Shown here piece after piece: positions 1-64,000 of a stretch of DNA of 64,000 bases (position 1 is its first letter; every line of letters starts with the position of its first letter). The stretch is taken from positions 428,092 to 492,091 of the forward strand of contig NMRA01000237.1 in NCBI GenBank assembly GCA_002633005.1, written 5' to 3'. A program made the translations under genes and the position numbers. This stretch comes from Phoronis australis. Taxonomy: Eukaryota > Phoronida > Phoronidae. The notes beneath the pieces were generated by a model. It had not been told where the DNA came from, did no database searches, and saw nothing but the letters and a program-made list of their open reading frames with translations.

Positions 1-64000
<64,000 letters not shown>

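Overview
This window is an internal piece of one very large, intron-rich animal gene read on the + strand from first base to last; both ends of the gene lie outside. The evidence for an animal is the protein: a muscle and cytoskeletal kinase of the titin/MLCK/obscurin superfamily in about 40 short exons (about 6.8 kb coding of 64 kb), joined by GT-AG and GC-AG introns. The kinase core and its calmodulin site resemble vertebrate smooth-muscle myosin light chain kinase (MLCK), while the intronic repeats and gene layout look like an invertebrate (lophotrochozoan or invertebrate deuterostome). I cannot name the species.

Layout. 1-15.4 kb: six I-set Ig domains (the first cut by the window edge). 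16.2-17.7 kb: one fibronectin type III domain. 18.3 kb: a 30-nt microexon. 20.1-25.0 kb: a complete, apparently active MLCK-type kinase in six exons, followed by the calmodulin-binding helix. That helix is split by a 21-nt microexon at 25.46 kb. 28.4-28.9 kb: the rest of the calmodulin site and a telokin-like Ig. This first half is the classic MLCK arrangement (Ig-FN3-kinase-CaM-Ig). After an 11-kb intron the reading frame continues in phase: a lysine-rich linker (40.0 kb), an Ig (42.8 kb), a roughly 190-residue acidic linker with an Ig (51.1-52.3 kb), another Ig (52.9-53.7 kb), two SH3 domains (55.4-58.2 kb), a Dbl-homology RhoGEF domain (58.1-62.2 kb) and the start of a PH domain (63.0 kb to the edge). 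This second half is obscurin/UNC-89-like. One chain would thus carry a Ca2+/calmodulin myosin kinase and a Rho-family exchange factor, two separate routes to myosin light chain phosphorylation.

The introns are rich in short foldback and inverted-repeat elements, including a 294-bp element with a tRNA-like core, 48-bp arms and a perfect 13-bp target duplication. They also hold several MITE-like families with multiple copies, minisatellites, and a 505-bp duplicated block joined at a single N that may be an assembly artefact. Introns not listed separately (for example 181-522, 619-1150, 1349-1772, 3449-4346, 8589-9053, 14177-14753, 14901-15231, 15376-16240, 20978-21341, 21523-22093, 22255-22770, 51788-52096, 53734-54750, 54840-55395, 57529-58013, 58166-58996, 60798-61370, 61560-61997, 62166-63022, 63167-63924) were read and hold nothing I recognise beyond splice signals and fragments of the repeat families described. 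No promoter, start codon, final stop, non-coding RNA gene or second gene can be supported. All exon calls rest on reading frame, splice consensus and domain recognition by eye; no alignment or transcript was available.
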